This document shows, one piece after another, positions 33,718-43,098 of a stretch of 64,000 nucleotides of DNA. A model generated the notes under the pieces. It was not told where the DNA came from, did no database searches, and worked only from the letters and a program-made list of their open reading frames with translations. The stretch lies in contig JNKJ01000017.1 in the NCBI GenBank assembly GCA_000702025.1, positions 62,001 through 126,000 of the forward strand. Reading direction: 5' to 3'. Position numbers and translations under genes: made by a program. Every line of letters begins with the position of its first letter. Position 1 is the stretch's first letter. Source of the DNA: Blautia schinkii DSM 10518 (GTDB lineage: Bacteria > Bacillota > Clostridia > Lachnospirales > Lachnospiraceae).

Positions 33718-34959
33718 ATGACAGAAGAGGTATTGAATAAGCTTGTCTTTGAGACGAAGCGTTTTTTACTAGCAGATACTATGCTTTTGAGCAGGGCAAA
33801 CGACGATCAGCTTATGGCCAGGATTGCAGATGTCATCGACAATAAGACTGGTAATATGAGAATTTCTCCTCAGGAGAGAAGCCGTGCGGTACGACTTGTG
33901 TTCAGCTCTATTCGTGGTCTTGGAATCCTTGATGAGATTATGGAGGATGACAGTATTACGGAGATTATGATCAATGGGCCGGACAATATTTTTATCGAAC
34001 GTTCGGGAAATGTCATGCGGTTAAACCGGCATTTTGAGAGCCAGAAATATCTGGAGGATATCATTAGGAAGATTGTGGGCCGAGTGGGAAGAGAGGTCAA
34101 TTCAGCAAATCCGATTGTGGATACAAGACTTCCGGACGGTTCTCGTGTAAACGTGGTGCTGCCTCCGGTTTCTCTTTCAGGCCCTATTGTTACAATTAGA
34201 AAGTTTTCTAAAACACCGATGACCTTTGATGTACTCCTTCGGTACGGGTCAGTTACCCCAGAGGTCGCGAATTTTCTTCAGCGCCTTGTGAGGGCGAAAT
34301 ATAATATTTTTATCAGTGGGGGTACGGGTTCAGGAAAAACTACCTTTTTAAATGCTTTGTCAAATTTCATTCCTGCGGATGAACGTATTATTACCATTGA
34401 GGATTCGGCCGAGCTGCAGATACGTAATATTGACAACCTGGTGAGCCTGGAAACCAGAAACGCCAACACTTCAGGAAAAGGGGAGATAACCATCAGAGAC
34501 CTGATAAAGTCTGCTCTTCGTATGAGACCGGAAAGAATCGTTGTGGGAGAGGTCCGGGGAGCAGAGGCACTAGATATGCTTCAGGCCATGAACACGGGCC
34601 ATGACGGAAGCCTGTCTACAGGTCATGCGAATTCAACGAGAGATATGCTGAGCAGGCTGGAGACAATGGTGCTGCAGGGGAATGCAGGGCTGCCGCTTGC
34701 AGCCATACGCCAACAGATTGCATCGGCGCTGGATATCATCATCCATTTGTCGCGTTTGAGGGACAAATCCAGGAGGACTATGGAGATCACAGAGGTTCTG
34801 GGGTGCAGAAACGGTGAGATCATTTTAAATCCGCTTTTTGTATTTAAGGAAGGGCCGGGCAGCACTCTTGACAAGGTCCAGGGTTCTCTGGTACGAACCG
34901 GTAATCCGCTTCAGAATGATTACAAATTGAGACTCAGAGGAGACAGCGGCAGAATTTAG
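33718..34959 (+). CDS. tadA: Tad pilus assembly ATPase TadA (CpaF)
   Basis: This 413-residue secretion ATPase has an N-terminal domain (DSITEIMINGPDNIFIER) and Walker A GGTGSGKTT. It also has an Asp box TIEDSAELQI, Walker B RIVVGEVRGAEALDM and a His box STGHANSTRDML. It powers assembly of Flp-type pili in the cytoplasm with TadB/TadC. I chose the ATG at 33718; an AGGAG lies 11 bases upstream, a little far, and the frame is open much further back but overlaps the preceding gene. It is followed 7 bases later by tadB. Confidence 0.95.
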   Translation: MTEEVLNKLVFETKRFLLADTMLLSRANDDQLMARIADVIDNKTGNMRISPQERSRAVRLVFSSIRGLGILDEIMEDDSITEIMINGPDNIFIERSGNVMRLNRHFESQKYLEDIIRKIVGRVGREVNSANPIVDTRLPDGSRVNVVLPPVSLSGPIVTIRKFSKTPMTFDVLLRYGSVTPEVANFLQRLVRAKYNIFISGGTGSGKTTFLNALSNFIPADERIITIEDSAELQIRNIDNLVSLETRNANTSGKGEITIRDLIKSALRMRPERIVVGEVRGAEALDMLQAMNTGHDGSLSTGHANSTRDMLSRLETMVLQGNAGLPLAAIRQQIASALDIIIHLSRLRDKSRRTMEITEVLGCRNGEIILNPLFVFKEGPGSTLDKVQGSLVRTGNPLQNDYKLRLRGDSGRI

Positions 34960-34966
34960 GTGAAGT

Positions 34967-35815
34967 ATGAAAAAGAAGAATATAAAACAGAAGAATATAA
35001 AACAGAAGAATATAAAACAGAAGAATGTAAAACAGAACAAAAAGAAATATATTCCACAGAAACCCCTTTTCGGTGAGGCGGACGATTATTACATATACAC
35101 CCAGAGCAAAATCGAGAGGCTTGCCGGGGGACTTGTTGGATTTTTGGCAGGAGCCTTTGTGTTTATGGTGTTCTTCAGAAGTGTACCCGCTGCGGTGATA
35201 GCGGGAGTGGCTATGGTGGTTCCCGGAAACAGGAAATATAAAGAGTTTCTTAAGGAAAAAAGGCTGAAAAGCCTGCGGATACAGTTTCGGGATATGATGG
35301 AATCTTTGAGTGCATCTTATTCAGCCGGAAAGAATACAGAAGCCGCTTTCCAGGATGCTGCTGTGGATATGGAAAATATTTACGGGGAGAAAGCAGATAT
35401 TGTTAAAGAACTGAGATGGATTGTGAGCGGATTGTATAATGGACAGAACATAGAAGACATGTTGCTGAATTTCGGCAGACGAAGCCACATGGATGATATT
35501 GAAAGCTTTGCCACGGTCTTTGAGGTGTGTATACGTTATGGCGGAGATATGAAAAAGGTGGTAGGGGATACAAGGCAGATTATCTGTGACAAAATTGAGA
35601 CAGAAATGGAAATACAGACGCTTTTGACAGCAAACAAAAACGAGCTGAACATTATGGCTGTGATGCCGGTCATCATTATGCTCATGCTGAGCAGCATGGG
35701 GAATTTGTCTATTGTCCAGAATACACCGGCAAATGTACTTGTAAAGTGCGGAGCGCTTGTGCTGTTTGTGCTGGCGTATGTGATGGGAAGAAAAATAGTT
35801 GATATTAAGGTATAG
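34967..35815 (+). CDS. tadB: Tad pilus platform protein TadB (type II secretion F family)
   Basis: This 282-residue membrane protein has an N-terminus that is a lysine-rich repeat of KNIKQ (see the DNA repeat). Hydrophobic helices follow near residues 44-80, then a T2SSF domain (FRDMMESLSASYSAGKN, IRYGGDMKKVV) and C-terminal helices around 220-275. TadB and TadC form the inner-membrane platform on which the TadA ATPase acts. AGGTGAAG precedes the ATG. The basic repeat should lie in the cytoplasm and could contact the ATPase or the membrane surface. Confidence 0.88.
   Translation: MKKKNIKQKNIKQKNIKQKNVKQNKKKYIPQKPLFGEADDYYIYTQSKIERLAGGLVGFLAGAFVFMVFFRSVPAAVIAGVAMVVPGNRKYKEFLKEKRLKSLRIQFRDMMESLSASYSAGKNTEAAFQDAAVDMENIYGEKADIVKELRWIVSGLYNGQNIEDMLLNFGRRSHMDDIESFATVFEVCIRYGGDMKKVVGDTRQIICDKIETEMEIQTLLTANKNELNIMAVMPVIIMLMLSSMGNLSIVQNTPANVLVKCGALVLFVLAYVMGRKIVDIKV
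34976..35035 (+). repeat. In-frame 15-bp tandem repeat at the start of tadB
   Basis: Four 15-base units of AAGAATATAAAACAG (the last has one change) encode KNIKQ repeated in frame. Copy-number change would lengthen or shorten the basic N-terminus by five residues without a frameshift. Confidence 0.9.
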
Positions 35816-35826
35816 GAGATAGCAAG

Positions 35827-36693
35827 ATGCTGAATTGGTTCCAATTAGGATTATTGGCCGTTAGTACACCGTTTACTGTGTTGTGGCTTTTCTTTGCTGC
35901 CTTTAAAGGCAAGAAATACATCCGCTATTCACAGAGCACGTTTGCAAAAGAATTCCAGATGAGCGATCTGTTCTGTGTGGGCTTTTCCGTTATGGAGCTT
36001 CTGCATTTCGATACAACGAGTAAGCGAGCCAGGGCTAAGATTAAGGAGATTGCAGAAATCAGGGGTAAAAAATATGCGGAATATTATTATTATATCTTGC
36101 AGGGAGCAAAGATTACCTATGCTTATACCATACTCGTGGTGATGCTTCTGCTCGCGGTTCTCGCGGACAGTGTTGAGGCGCTGCTGCTTGGAATCATTCT
36201 ATGCGTGCTGGCGGTGGCTTACCTGGAGCTGTCTCTCCGCGATAAGCTTACGGAAAGGAGACAGGAAATTCTCATGGACCTTCCTCAGGTCTTATCGAAG
36301 CTGACGCTGCTTGTCAATTCGGGGATGGTGCTGCGTGAGGCATGGAGGAAGACGGAAATTACCGGTAGCCGGGTGCTGTACCAGGAGATGACGAATACGA
36401 GTCTGGAAATAGAAAACGGTGTTCTGGAGACAGATGCTTATAAAGATTTTGGTGAACGCTGTAATGTGAAAGAGGCACGTAAATTTGCGTCCATGATTGT
36501 GCAGAACCTTCAGAAAGGAAACGAGGAGCTTTCTTTTTTTCTGCGGGATATGGCGGATGAAATGTGGGAAACCAAGAAAAATGAGGTTAAGCAAAAGGGA
36601 GAAAAGGCGAATTCTAAGCTTTTGCTTCCTGTGTTGCTGATTTTCATCGGTATACTTATGCTTGTATTGGTTCCGGCATTAAGTGGAATGTGA
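35827..36693 (+). CDS. tadC: Tad pilus platform protein TadC (type II secretion F family)
   Basis: This 288-residue membrane protein has an N-terminal helix (about residues 5-25), two central helices (about 96-138), a T2SSF domain (PQVLSKLTLLVNSGMVLREA, then KFASMIVQNLQKGNEELSFF) and a final helix (LLLPVLLIFIGILMLVLVPA). It partners TadB. TAGGAGATAGC precedes the ATG, 12 bases after the tadB stop. Confidence 0.9.
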   Translation: MLNWFQLGLLAVSTPFTVLWLFFAAFKGKKYIRYSQSTFAKEFQMSDLFCVGFSVMELLHFDTTSKRARAKIKEIAEIRGKKYAEYYYYILQGAKITYAYTILVVMLLLAVLADSVEALLLGIILCVLAVAYLELSLRDKLTERRQEILMDLPQVLSKLTLLVNSGMVLREAWRKTEITGSRVLYQEMTNTSLEIENGVLETDAYKDFGERCNVKEARKFASMIVQNLQKGNEELSFFLRDMADEMWETKKNEVKQKGEKANSKLLLPVLLIFIGILMLVLVPALSGM

Positions 36694-36774
36694 TAATAAC
36701 CGGTATATATCTGGTTTATTATAATCTATTTAATAAGAAAAATATCAGAATATCAGAATTGGAGGAAAAAGAGG

Positions 36775-36996
36775 ATGGGAGAAAAGTTAAATGGTTTATT
36801 GATTGGGGTAAGAATTCGGATGCAGAGTTTCTGGGATGCGTTTTTGCACGAGGAAAAAGGGGCTGCGGAAATAGTTGCGATCATTTTAATTATTGTGGTT
36901 GTTATTGCGTGTGCGGTTATTTTTAGGGAGAAAATCACCTCTTTAGTCAAGGGTGTGTTTGAAAGTGACGATTTTAAAAGCTTTACCGGGGATTGA
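36775..36996 (+). CDS. flp: Flp-type (type IVb) major pilin
   Basis: This 73-residue prepilin has a short N-terminus and then EEKGAAEIVAIILIIVVV, a processing site after Gly followed by the hydrophobic pilin helix with an acidic residue near its start. The tail KEITSLVK-like region is short, as in Flp pilins. TTGGAGGAAAAAG precedes the ATG. The 80-base gap before it contains a TATAAT (36720-36725), so extra transcription of the pilin is possible. The prepilin peptidase at 41.1 kb should process it. Confidence 0.9.
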   Translation: MGEKLNGLLIGVRIRMQSFWDAFLHEEKGAAEIVAIILIIVVVIACAVIFREKITSLVKGVFESDDFKSFTGD

Positions 36997-37000
36997 TAGA

Positions 37001-37684
37001 TTGAATGAGAAAAACCAACGTGGCGCCATTATGGTAGAAGCCGCTCTTTATTTCCCGATTACCATTGCTGTGGTTATGGTTGTGATATATCTGGGATTGT
37101 TTAAGATGCAGGAAAGCTACTTCTTTTTTCAGACAGAGCGTGCGGCTTCAGAGCTTGCAAGAGAGATTGCCTATCCAGGATATGAAAAGTTTCATGACGA
37201 GTCTCCTCTGGAAAATAACAGGATTGATTTTTCCTGGGAGGGCGCTCCGGGAGCAGACATGATTCGCGGCTATTACAATGCCTATAACGGGAGCCTGTCA
37301 AAAATCTACCGTTGGGGACTGGATTCCAGAGCAGCAGAGCGGGCCGGAGCATATCAAAAAGCTCTAAAAGCCAACAGTGCTCTGTTTTCGCTGGGCAGCA
37401 CAGAGGCGTATGTGAAAATCAACAATGGTTTTCTGTCAAAATCCATTATGGCCGAAATTCGTTATGAAATTCCCACGCCGGGAATTATCCGCTACCTTGG
37501 TGTGCAGGATAGGATTACCATATATGCCGCGGCCTACCAGCCTGTGATGAATACGACGGATTTTGTAAGAAACGTGGATTTGGCGTGGGATATGGGAGAG
37601 TTTCTTTTAGAGAAGCTTGGATTAAGCGGAAAAGCTGCAGAATTTGCGGGAAAATTTAATCAAATTAAAGAACTTATATTGTAA
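37001..37684 (+). CDS. TadE-like minor pilin
   Basis: This protein of about 227 residues has a short N-terminus, then QRGAIMVEAALYFPITIAVV, the TadE-type sequence (Gly, then Val-Glu-Ala in a hydrophobic helix) processed by prepilin peptidase. The C-terminal part is extracellular. The start is uncertain. TTG at 37001, just after the pilin stop and with GGGG upstream, gives a normal short leader. An ATG at 36953 would overlap the pilin gene. It is probably a pseudopilin capping or initiating the Flp pilus. Confidence 0.8.
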   Translation: MNEKNQRGAIMVEAALYFPITIAVVMVVIYLGLFKMQESYFFFQTERAASELAREIAYPGYEKFHDESPLENNRIDFSWEGAPGADMIRGYYNAYNGSLSKIYRWGLDSRAAERAGAYQKALKANSALFSLGSTEAYVKINNGFLSKSIMAEIRYEIPTPGIIRYLGVQDRITIYAAAYQPVMNTTDFVRNVDLAWDMGEFLLEKLGLSGKAAEFAGKFNQIKELIL

Positions 37685-37763
37685 AAAATGATTCCGGTAA
37701 TGGGAAACGAGTGTTATAGTGCGATACCTTACGCAGGAATCCAATACAGCAGGGAGGAGTCAT

Positions 37764-40298
37764 ATGCAGTTATTTTGTGGGAGAAACAGAGGCGCAATCT
37801 CTGTATTTCTTACCTTGATATTGGTGCCGGTTCTTGTTTTTTGCGGCATTATCGTAGACGCCTCCCGGCTTTTTGCGTCCAAAACGATTGTTTCCGGCGC
37901 GGGGGAGCTGACTATGAATGCGGCACTTTCAGAATATGATAAGACATTAAAGGATGGTTACGGGTTGATGGCCATGGCGAAGAAACCGGATGCTCCGGCC
38001 AGTCTTATGAAGCTTGAACAATATTTTGAGGAGTCCTGCAATGTTTCCCTTTTGGAAAATGCGGATACAGAGGACCTGCATACTATGATCAAACTGGAGC
38101 TTGCGGAGAACGGTTTTTCGGCCAAGGGTGTGGAGGGCTCGTCGCTTGCGGAATATGAGGTTTTACGGCAGCAGATGCTGGAATATATGAAATTTCGCGG
38201 ACCGGTGTATATGGTAACCGACATTATTGAGAAGTTCAAAAATCTGCCCTTGGACAATATTGATAAAAAGCAGGATTATGTGAAGAAAAAAGCGGATTAT
38301 GGAAAGAAATTGTCAAAGCTTGGGGCTGAGCTTAAAAAAGCGAAGGAGTTTTCCGATGAACAAAACCAATATCTGGAGGCTCTGCAGTACGGTGGACAGG
38401 GCATTGCATCCGCTATAGACGAGTATAAATATAATTCTGTTTTTTGGCTGGCCGCCAGGTCCTTGGAGAAATATTTGTCATTGGAATCCTTATGTTATAT
38501 AGGAGACGGCGGGGATATTTCTCCGGAACGGGTGAAACAATACCTTGCCCTTGATATTGAGTGGAATCAGGGAAAAACGGAATTCGACGAAGTTTTTTAC
38601 AGCGATATGCTGGCTGCGTTGTCATTATATCAAAGTCAGGATTCATTAAGCCCTGGTATGACGGAGGAATTCGGTTTTACCGAGGAGGAAATTGAAAAAT
38701 TTTATACAATCTCAAAAAAAATAAATAGAAGTATTCTGGTGTTGGATAAAATCCATGAGAATTATGTGCAGGAATTTAAAGAGAAGCTGGATACATATGA
38801 GCGTGAAGCTGACCAGATTGTCAAATCGGGGGAAAAAGCCATAGACAATCTGAAGAAGGTTCGAAAGCAATGGCTGGAGAAGGTATCTAAGGCAAAAAAT
38901 GCTTATAAGGATGCAGGGGAAGAACTGCGCCAGGCCGGTGAGGACATGAGTTTTGAGGATAGTGAAGAAGACGAGCTGGAAATCAACGTGGAGGAGCTGG
39001 ATGAGTTTAGCGGAATCATTCAGTCTCAGATTGATGCGGCTAAGGCGGCAAAGGACAGGATTGCTAAGCTTAAGAACATACCTGCCAGCCTGAAAAAAAC
39101 CTCCCCCATAAGTGGCGCCGAAGGAGAATCTATTGCCAATATGGTCTATGGAGCAAGTCAGGCTATTTCTTCTTATTGGGATAACCATATGAATGATTAT
39201 GAGGAATTTTCGTTTGTATGTATTGATTTGCAGCAGCAGCCCTTTTATGAGAATTGTCTGGCAAAAATCTCGGAGGAAGAGAAGGACCCCGAAAAGAAAT
39301 CCCAGCAGGAGTCCATGCAGGATGAGGCAAAGGTGCAGCAGGACGTATATAATCAATTGCTTGATGAAATCAGGAATTCAGATAATGAGAAGAACTTGAA
39401 GAATGACGCTCCAGGCGGGATGAATTATCCGGATGATTTTCCAAGCAGGCTTGCGAAATCAAAAGATACGGGAAATATGATGCAGGACATCAATGTGAAG
39501 GATGACGAGGAAAATGTCACTGGTTCGGTAGGAAATATGGAGCTGGTCACCCAGATTCTCAATGGTATGGATAAACTTGCCGGAGAGCTTTTGGAACGTG
39601 CCTATCTCATGGAATATATTACGGAGATGTTTAACTGTCTTACGACAACCACGGAGGCAGATTTTAAGAAAGATGACAGCATAAAAAAATCCCTGAGCGG
39701 GGAGGAGCTTACCAGCCATTTTATTTATAACGGCGAGATGGAATATATTCTTTATGGAAATCAGAGTACAGCGGCGAACAAAGCCTTTGCTCTTTCCCAG
39801 ACCTTTGGAATCAGGCTGGCAGTCAATTGTATTTATGTTTTTATGGATAAGGGATATAATTTGACAGCTTCGGCAGTGGCCGCAGGATTGAGTGTGGGTA
39901 TGCCATGGCTGTATCCCATTATTAAGTATGGTTATCTTTTCTGCTGTGGTCTTGGATTGTCGGGAAAGGATATTGCCGAGCTTGCTGCCGGCAGGGATGT
40001 GAATGTATGGCCGAGTAATGATAAATTCAAGCTTTCCTATAAGGAATATTTAAAACTGTATATTTTAATCGGTCTTATTGAGGAAGGAAATGAAAAGAAT
40101 ATTGTATTGCGGACAGCGGACTGCATCCAGCTTAATACCGGTAAAATGCTCAAGGATAAGTACACCATGCTTACCTTGAACGCAGAGGTAAAGGCCTCAA
40201 CCACATTTCTTCCCAAAGTACCTGCATTTTTGGGGCAGGAGAATAAGAATGATGATGGGAAAAGACGTATCCGTTATCAGAGTATCCTGGCTTATTAG
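37764..40298 (+). CDS. TadG-like / DUF5702 large pilus-associated protein
   Basis: This 844-residue protein has an N-terminal NRGAISVFLTLILVPVLVFCG, a TadE/G-type membrane segment. A very long extracellular region follows, rich in charged helices and probably coiled coil (about residues 130-600), and the end is more globular. This is the layout of DUF5702 proteins in Lachnospiraceae Tad loci. It could be a tip adhesin or stalk component. GGGAGGAG before the ATG at 37764 decides the start; an in-frame upstream codon at 37719 lacks such a site. Confidence 0.75.
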   Translation: MQLFCGRNRGAISVFLTLILVPVLVFCGIIVDASRLFASKTIVSGAGELTMNAALSEYDKTLKDGYGLMAMAKKPDAPASLMKLEQYFEESCNVSLLENADTEDLHTMIKLELAENGFSAKGVEGSSLAEYEVLRQQMLEYMKFRGPVYMVTDIIEKFKNLPLDNIDKKQDYVKKKADYGKKLSKLGAELKKAKEFSDEQNQYLEALQYGGQGIASAIDEYKYNSVFWLAARSLEKYLSLESLCYIGDGGDISPERVKQYLALDIEWNQGKTEFDEVFYSDMLAALSLYQSQDSLSPGMTEEFGFTEEEIEKFYTISKKINRSILVLDKIHENYVQEFKEKLDTYEREADQIVKSGEKAIDNLKKVRKQWLEKVSKAKNAYKDAGEELRQAGEDMSFEDSEEDELEINVEELDEFSGIIQSQIDAAKAAKDRIAKLKNIPASLKKTSPISGAEGESIANMVYGASQAISSYWDNHMNDYEEFSFVCIDLQQQPFYENCLAKISEEEKDPEKKSQQESMQDEAKVQQDVYNQLLDEIRNSDNEKNLKNDAPGGMNYPDDFPSRLAKSKDTGNMMQDINVKDDEENVTGSVGNMELVTQILNGMDKLAGELLERAYLMEYITEMFNCLTTTTEADFKKDDSIKKSLSGEELTSHFIYNGEMEYILYGNQSTAANKAFALSQTFGIRLAVNCIYVFMDKGYNLTASAVAAGLSVGMPWLYPIIKYGYLFCCGLGLSGKDIAELAAGRDVNVWPSNDKFKLSYKEYLKLYILIGLIEEGNEKNIVLRTADCIQLNTGKMLKDKYTMLTLNAEVKASTTFLPKVPAFLGQENKNDDGKRRIRYQSILAY

Positions 40299-40345
40299 GC
40301 AGGTTGGAGGGGCATTTGGCGGGTTATGCAGCTTAGGAGTGATTT

Positions 40346-41062
40346 ATGAAAAAAGATAAACAAAGAGGTTCCATAACAGTAGAGGCTGCGCTCTTTCTCC
40401 CCATATTTTTGTTTGCCTTTTTAAGCATTTACAATATGGTGTATTTTGCGAGAGCTCAGCTTGTAATTCAGTATTCTGTGGATCAGGCGGCGAAGGAAGT
40501 GGCCCAATATAGCTACCTTTTGGATAAAATAGGGATTTTAGAATCTCTGGATAGTCTATCGTCAAGGAGCCAGGAGTTTGAGGACAATATCCAGAATATC
40601 ATGGGAAATCTGGATACCATACAGGGAGCTGCCCAAAATGCAGTGGATGGCCAGGACATTATTCAAAACGGTATTGATGCGGGTAATGCTTTTCAGGATA
40701 CCTATGATACGGTGAAAGGTTATGTGCAGAATCCCAAGGATTTCTTGAACGGAATTCTTGGAGTGATGAAAAAGGATGCGGTAAACGGAATTTCTAAATA
40801 TATGGTTTCCGTAGTGGCAAAATCCTGTGTAAATAACCAGTTGTCCATAGCAGGCGGAAACGCGGACGCGGAAAAATACCTGCGCAGTATGGGAGTCACA
40901 TCGGGGTTGCGATTTGATTCATCAGCCTGGTGCGAAAATGGCTCCAGGGACATTCGGATTGTGGTTGACTATGAAATAGCGAACAGCATTCCTTTCTTTA
41001 AGCTTGGGCCGTGGCATTACCGGGTGTGTGCTTCCACCAGGGTGTGGTCCGGAGTGTCGTAA
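40346..41062 (+). CDS. TadE/TadF-like pilus assembly protein
   Basis: This 238-residue protein starts MKKDKQRGSITVEAALFLPI, the typical Gly-Ser-x-x-Val-Glu-Ala processing and helix motif of TadE-family pseudopilins. An extracellular region with Gln/Asp/Asn-rich helices follows. TAGGAGTG precedes the start. It is the third pseudopilin-like product in the operon after the Flp pilin. Confidence 0.82.
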   Translation: MKKDKQRGSITVEAALFLPIFLFAFLSIYNMVYFARAQLVIQYSVDQAAKEVAQYSYLLDKIGILESLDSLSSRSQEFEDNIQNIMGNLDTIQGAAQNAVDGQDIIQNGIDAGNAFQDTYDTVKGYVQNPKDFLNGILGVMKKDAVNGISKYMVSVVAKSCVNNQLSIAGGNADAEKYLRSMGVTSGLRFDSSAWCENGSRDIRIVVDYEIANSIPFFKLGPWHYRVCASTRVWSGVS

Positions 41063-41111
41063 ATATTCGGGCAGAAGGACAGGCACATGGCAATATTACG
41101 GGGTAGACAAA

Positions 41112-41663
41112 ATGAGAGATTTGTGGAAAAACAAAAAATATGTCTTTGCGATAATACTGATTTTAGAAATAGCAGCAGGGATTCTTTTCTTTCTGTATGG
41201 GTATCACTGGCTGAAGATGATCAGGTATCTGGTATTAGTAGGATTTTTGATGGTTTTGGCCTTTATAGATTACGAGAAAACCATTATACCAAACAAAATA
41301 TTGTTGTGGATGGCTGCAATCAGAGGCGTGCTGCTTTTGGGAGAAATTCTGGCTTTTCCTGAGTTTTGGGCGGAAATTGTGAAGTCGGCTGTATTCGGGC
41401 TTCTGATAGGGCTTAGTATTTTTCTTTTGGCCTATGTTCTTTCCAGAAAGAGCATAGGGCTTGGGGATGTGAAGCTCGCGGCAGTGCTGGGCTGGTATCT
41501 TGGAGGGGCACTGATTTGGTGGGATATTGTGGTGTGTCTGGCTTTCGCCGGAATCTACTGTATTGTACAGCTTCTAAGAAAAAAGCTGGGGATGAAGGAT
41601 TCGATTCCTTTGGCGCCCTTCTTTTCAATAGGGACGATACTTGTCTTATTGATTGGATTTTGA
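41112..41663 (+). CDS. Prepilin peptidase (A24, TadV/CpaA type)
   Basis: This 183-residue polytopic membrane protease has its two catalytic aspartates in FIDYEKTIIPN and GLGDVKLAAVLG. It lacks the N-terminal methylase part of PilD, as usual for Tad systems. It should cleave the Flp pilin and the TadE-like proteins encoded upstream. I chose the ATG at 41112; the open frame extends back into the preceding gene without a ribosome site. Confidence 0.92.
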   Translation: MRDLWKNKKYVFAIILILEIAAGILFFLYGYHWLKMIRYLVLVGFLMVLAFIDYEKTIIPNKILLWMAAIRGVLLLGEILAFPEFWAEIVKSAVFGLLIGLSIFLLAYVLSRKSIGLGDVKLAAVLGWYLGGALIWWDIVVCLAFAGIYCIVQLLRKKLGMKDSIPLAPFFSIGTILVLLIGF

Positions 41664-41717
41664 GGTAGAACAAGGCTCTGACAAATGAAGGGCTGTGGGG
41701 AAACGGATGGAGGAAGT

Positions 41718-43007
41718 ATGAAGAAATTGGTGATTGCGGCGGTTTTTCTATTGTTTGTGCTGGCCTGCGTCAGTACAGCGGATACATCCTTGGAAAAACC
41801 GGCCGAATATAAAAAGTGCTTACTGGAAGCAGAAAAATTTGAAGAAAAAGAGATTTACTATGATGCGGTTCTGGCTTATAAAGAGGCACTGAATTATGCT
41901 CCGGAGAGTATGGAAATCCATTTAAAAATCGCAGAAAATTATAGGAATCTGCGTGATGCCGACGGGTTTGAGGATGCCTGCAATGCTGCCATTGATTTGG
42001 GCGGGGATAACGATAAAGCAATCTTCATGCTGACAGATTATTATCTGGAAGAGGACAGGAAGGAAGATGCAATCTCACTCCTTAAACGTCAGATAGAAAC
42101 CAAACGGGATAACGGAGCAGTTGTTGCAAAGCTCAATTCACTTGCTGGCGGGTTCCGAACGTTGAGCGGAGAATATGAAAATATCTCCAGTACCTGCGGG
42201 GGATATATGTTTGTGGAAAAGGAAGAGGTGTTTGGAATACTGGATGCCGTGGGAAAAGAAATGATACGGCCGCAGTATGAGGCTGTAGGATTATTCGGAA
42301 GCAATGGTTTCGCCCCTGTAAAAAAGGATGGAGCCTGGTATTATATCGACAGTAATAACTATAAAAGACGTGCGCCGGATGAGAAATATGAGTTTCTTGG
42401 GGTGCTTAATCAGGGAGTGATTCCGGCGGAAAAAGAAGGAAAATGGGGGTATCTGAATGAAGATTTTAAGATGATTTCAGAGTTCATTTATGAGGATGTA
42501 ACCCCTATGCTGGACAATATGGCGGCTGTGAAGAAGGATGGAAAATGGGCGCTTGTGGGAAAGGATTTGAAGCCCATTACAGATTTCGGATTTGATGATA
42601 TTGTGCGGGATGATTGGGGTTTTTGTTCCAGAAATAGTGTTGTTTTTGCGGCTGTCGGTGAGGAGTATAAGCTTATAAACAGCGATGGAGTACAGATTGG
42701 GGAAAGCTATGATAAGGCAGCTCCTTTTGTGTCAGGAAAGCCTGCGGCAGTGAAGCAGGCGGGAAAATGGGGCTTTGTTTCTGCAAAGGGCGAAAAGGTT
42801 TTGGAGTGTCTTTTCCAAAAGGCCAGAAGTTTCTCAAGTATAGGGTACGCTCCCGTTTCAGACGGCGAGAAATGGGGATATATCAAGAGCAATGGAGACT
42901 ATGTGATAGAGCCTGAGTTTGACGGTGCGAAGGCGTTTAATTCCAAAGGGATAGCGCCGGTTAAGTTGCGTGGGGTATGGCAGTTGATTCAGTTGGATAT
43001 TTATTGA
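41718..43007 (+). CDS. TPR and WG-repeat (beta-propeller-like) exported protein
   Basis: This 429-residue protein has a signal-like N-terminus (MKKLVIAAVFLLFVLAC, possibly a weak lipobox). A TPR-like helical region follows (about residues 30-140; YYDAVLAYKEALNYAPES). Five or six WG repeats complete it (KEGKWGYLNEDF, KKDGKWALVGKD, KQAGKWGFVSAKG, EKWGYIKSNGDYV). WG repeats form a propeller-like surface for binding. GGAGG precedes the ATG at 41718. Its place between the prepilin peptidase and the FHA gene suggests an envelope accessory of the pilus machine. Confidence 0.8.
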   Translation: MKKLVIAAVFLLFVLACVSTADTSLEKPAEYKKCLLEAEKFEEKEIYYDAVLAYKEALNYAPESMEIHLKIAENYRNLRDADGFEDACNAAIDLGGDNDKAIFMLTDYYLEEDRKEDAISLLKRQIETKRDNGAVVAKLNSLAGGFRTLSGEYENISSTCGGYMFVEKEEVFGILDAVGKEMIRPQYEAVGLFGSNGFAPVKKDGAWYYIDSNNYKRRAPDEKYEFLGVLNQGVIPAEKEGKWGYLNEDFKMISEFIYEDVTPMLDNMAAVKKDGKWALVGKDLKPITDFGFDDIVRDDWGFCSRNSVVFAAVGEEYKLINSDGVQIGESYDKAAPFVSGKPAAVKQAGKWGFVSAKGEKVLECLFQKARSFSSIGYAPVSDGEKWGYIKSNGDYVIEPEFDGAKAFNSKGIAPVKLRGVWQLIQLDIY

Positions 43008-43098
43008 TAATACAGGGTAACTGTCAAGGTACTGAACAAGTTACATGGCAGGAAAATAAGACTCTCAGGAGTCTAATTGAGTGGTAAGGAGACAGGGA

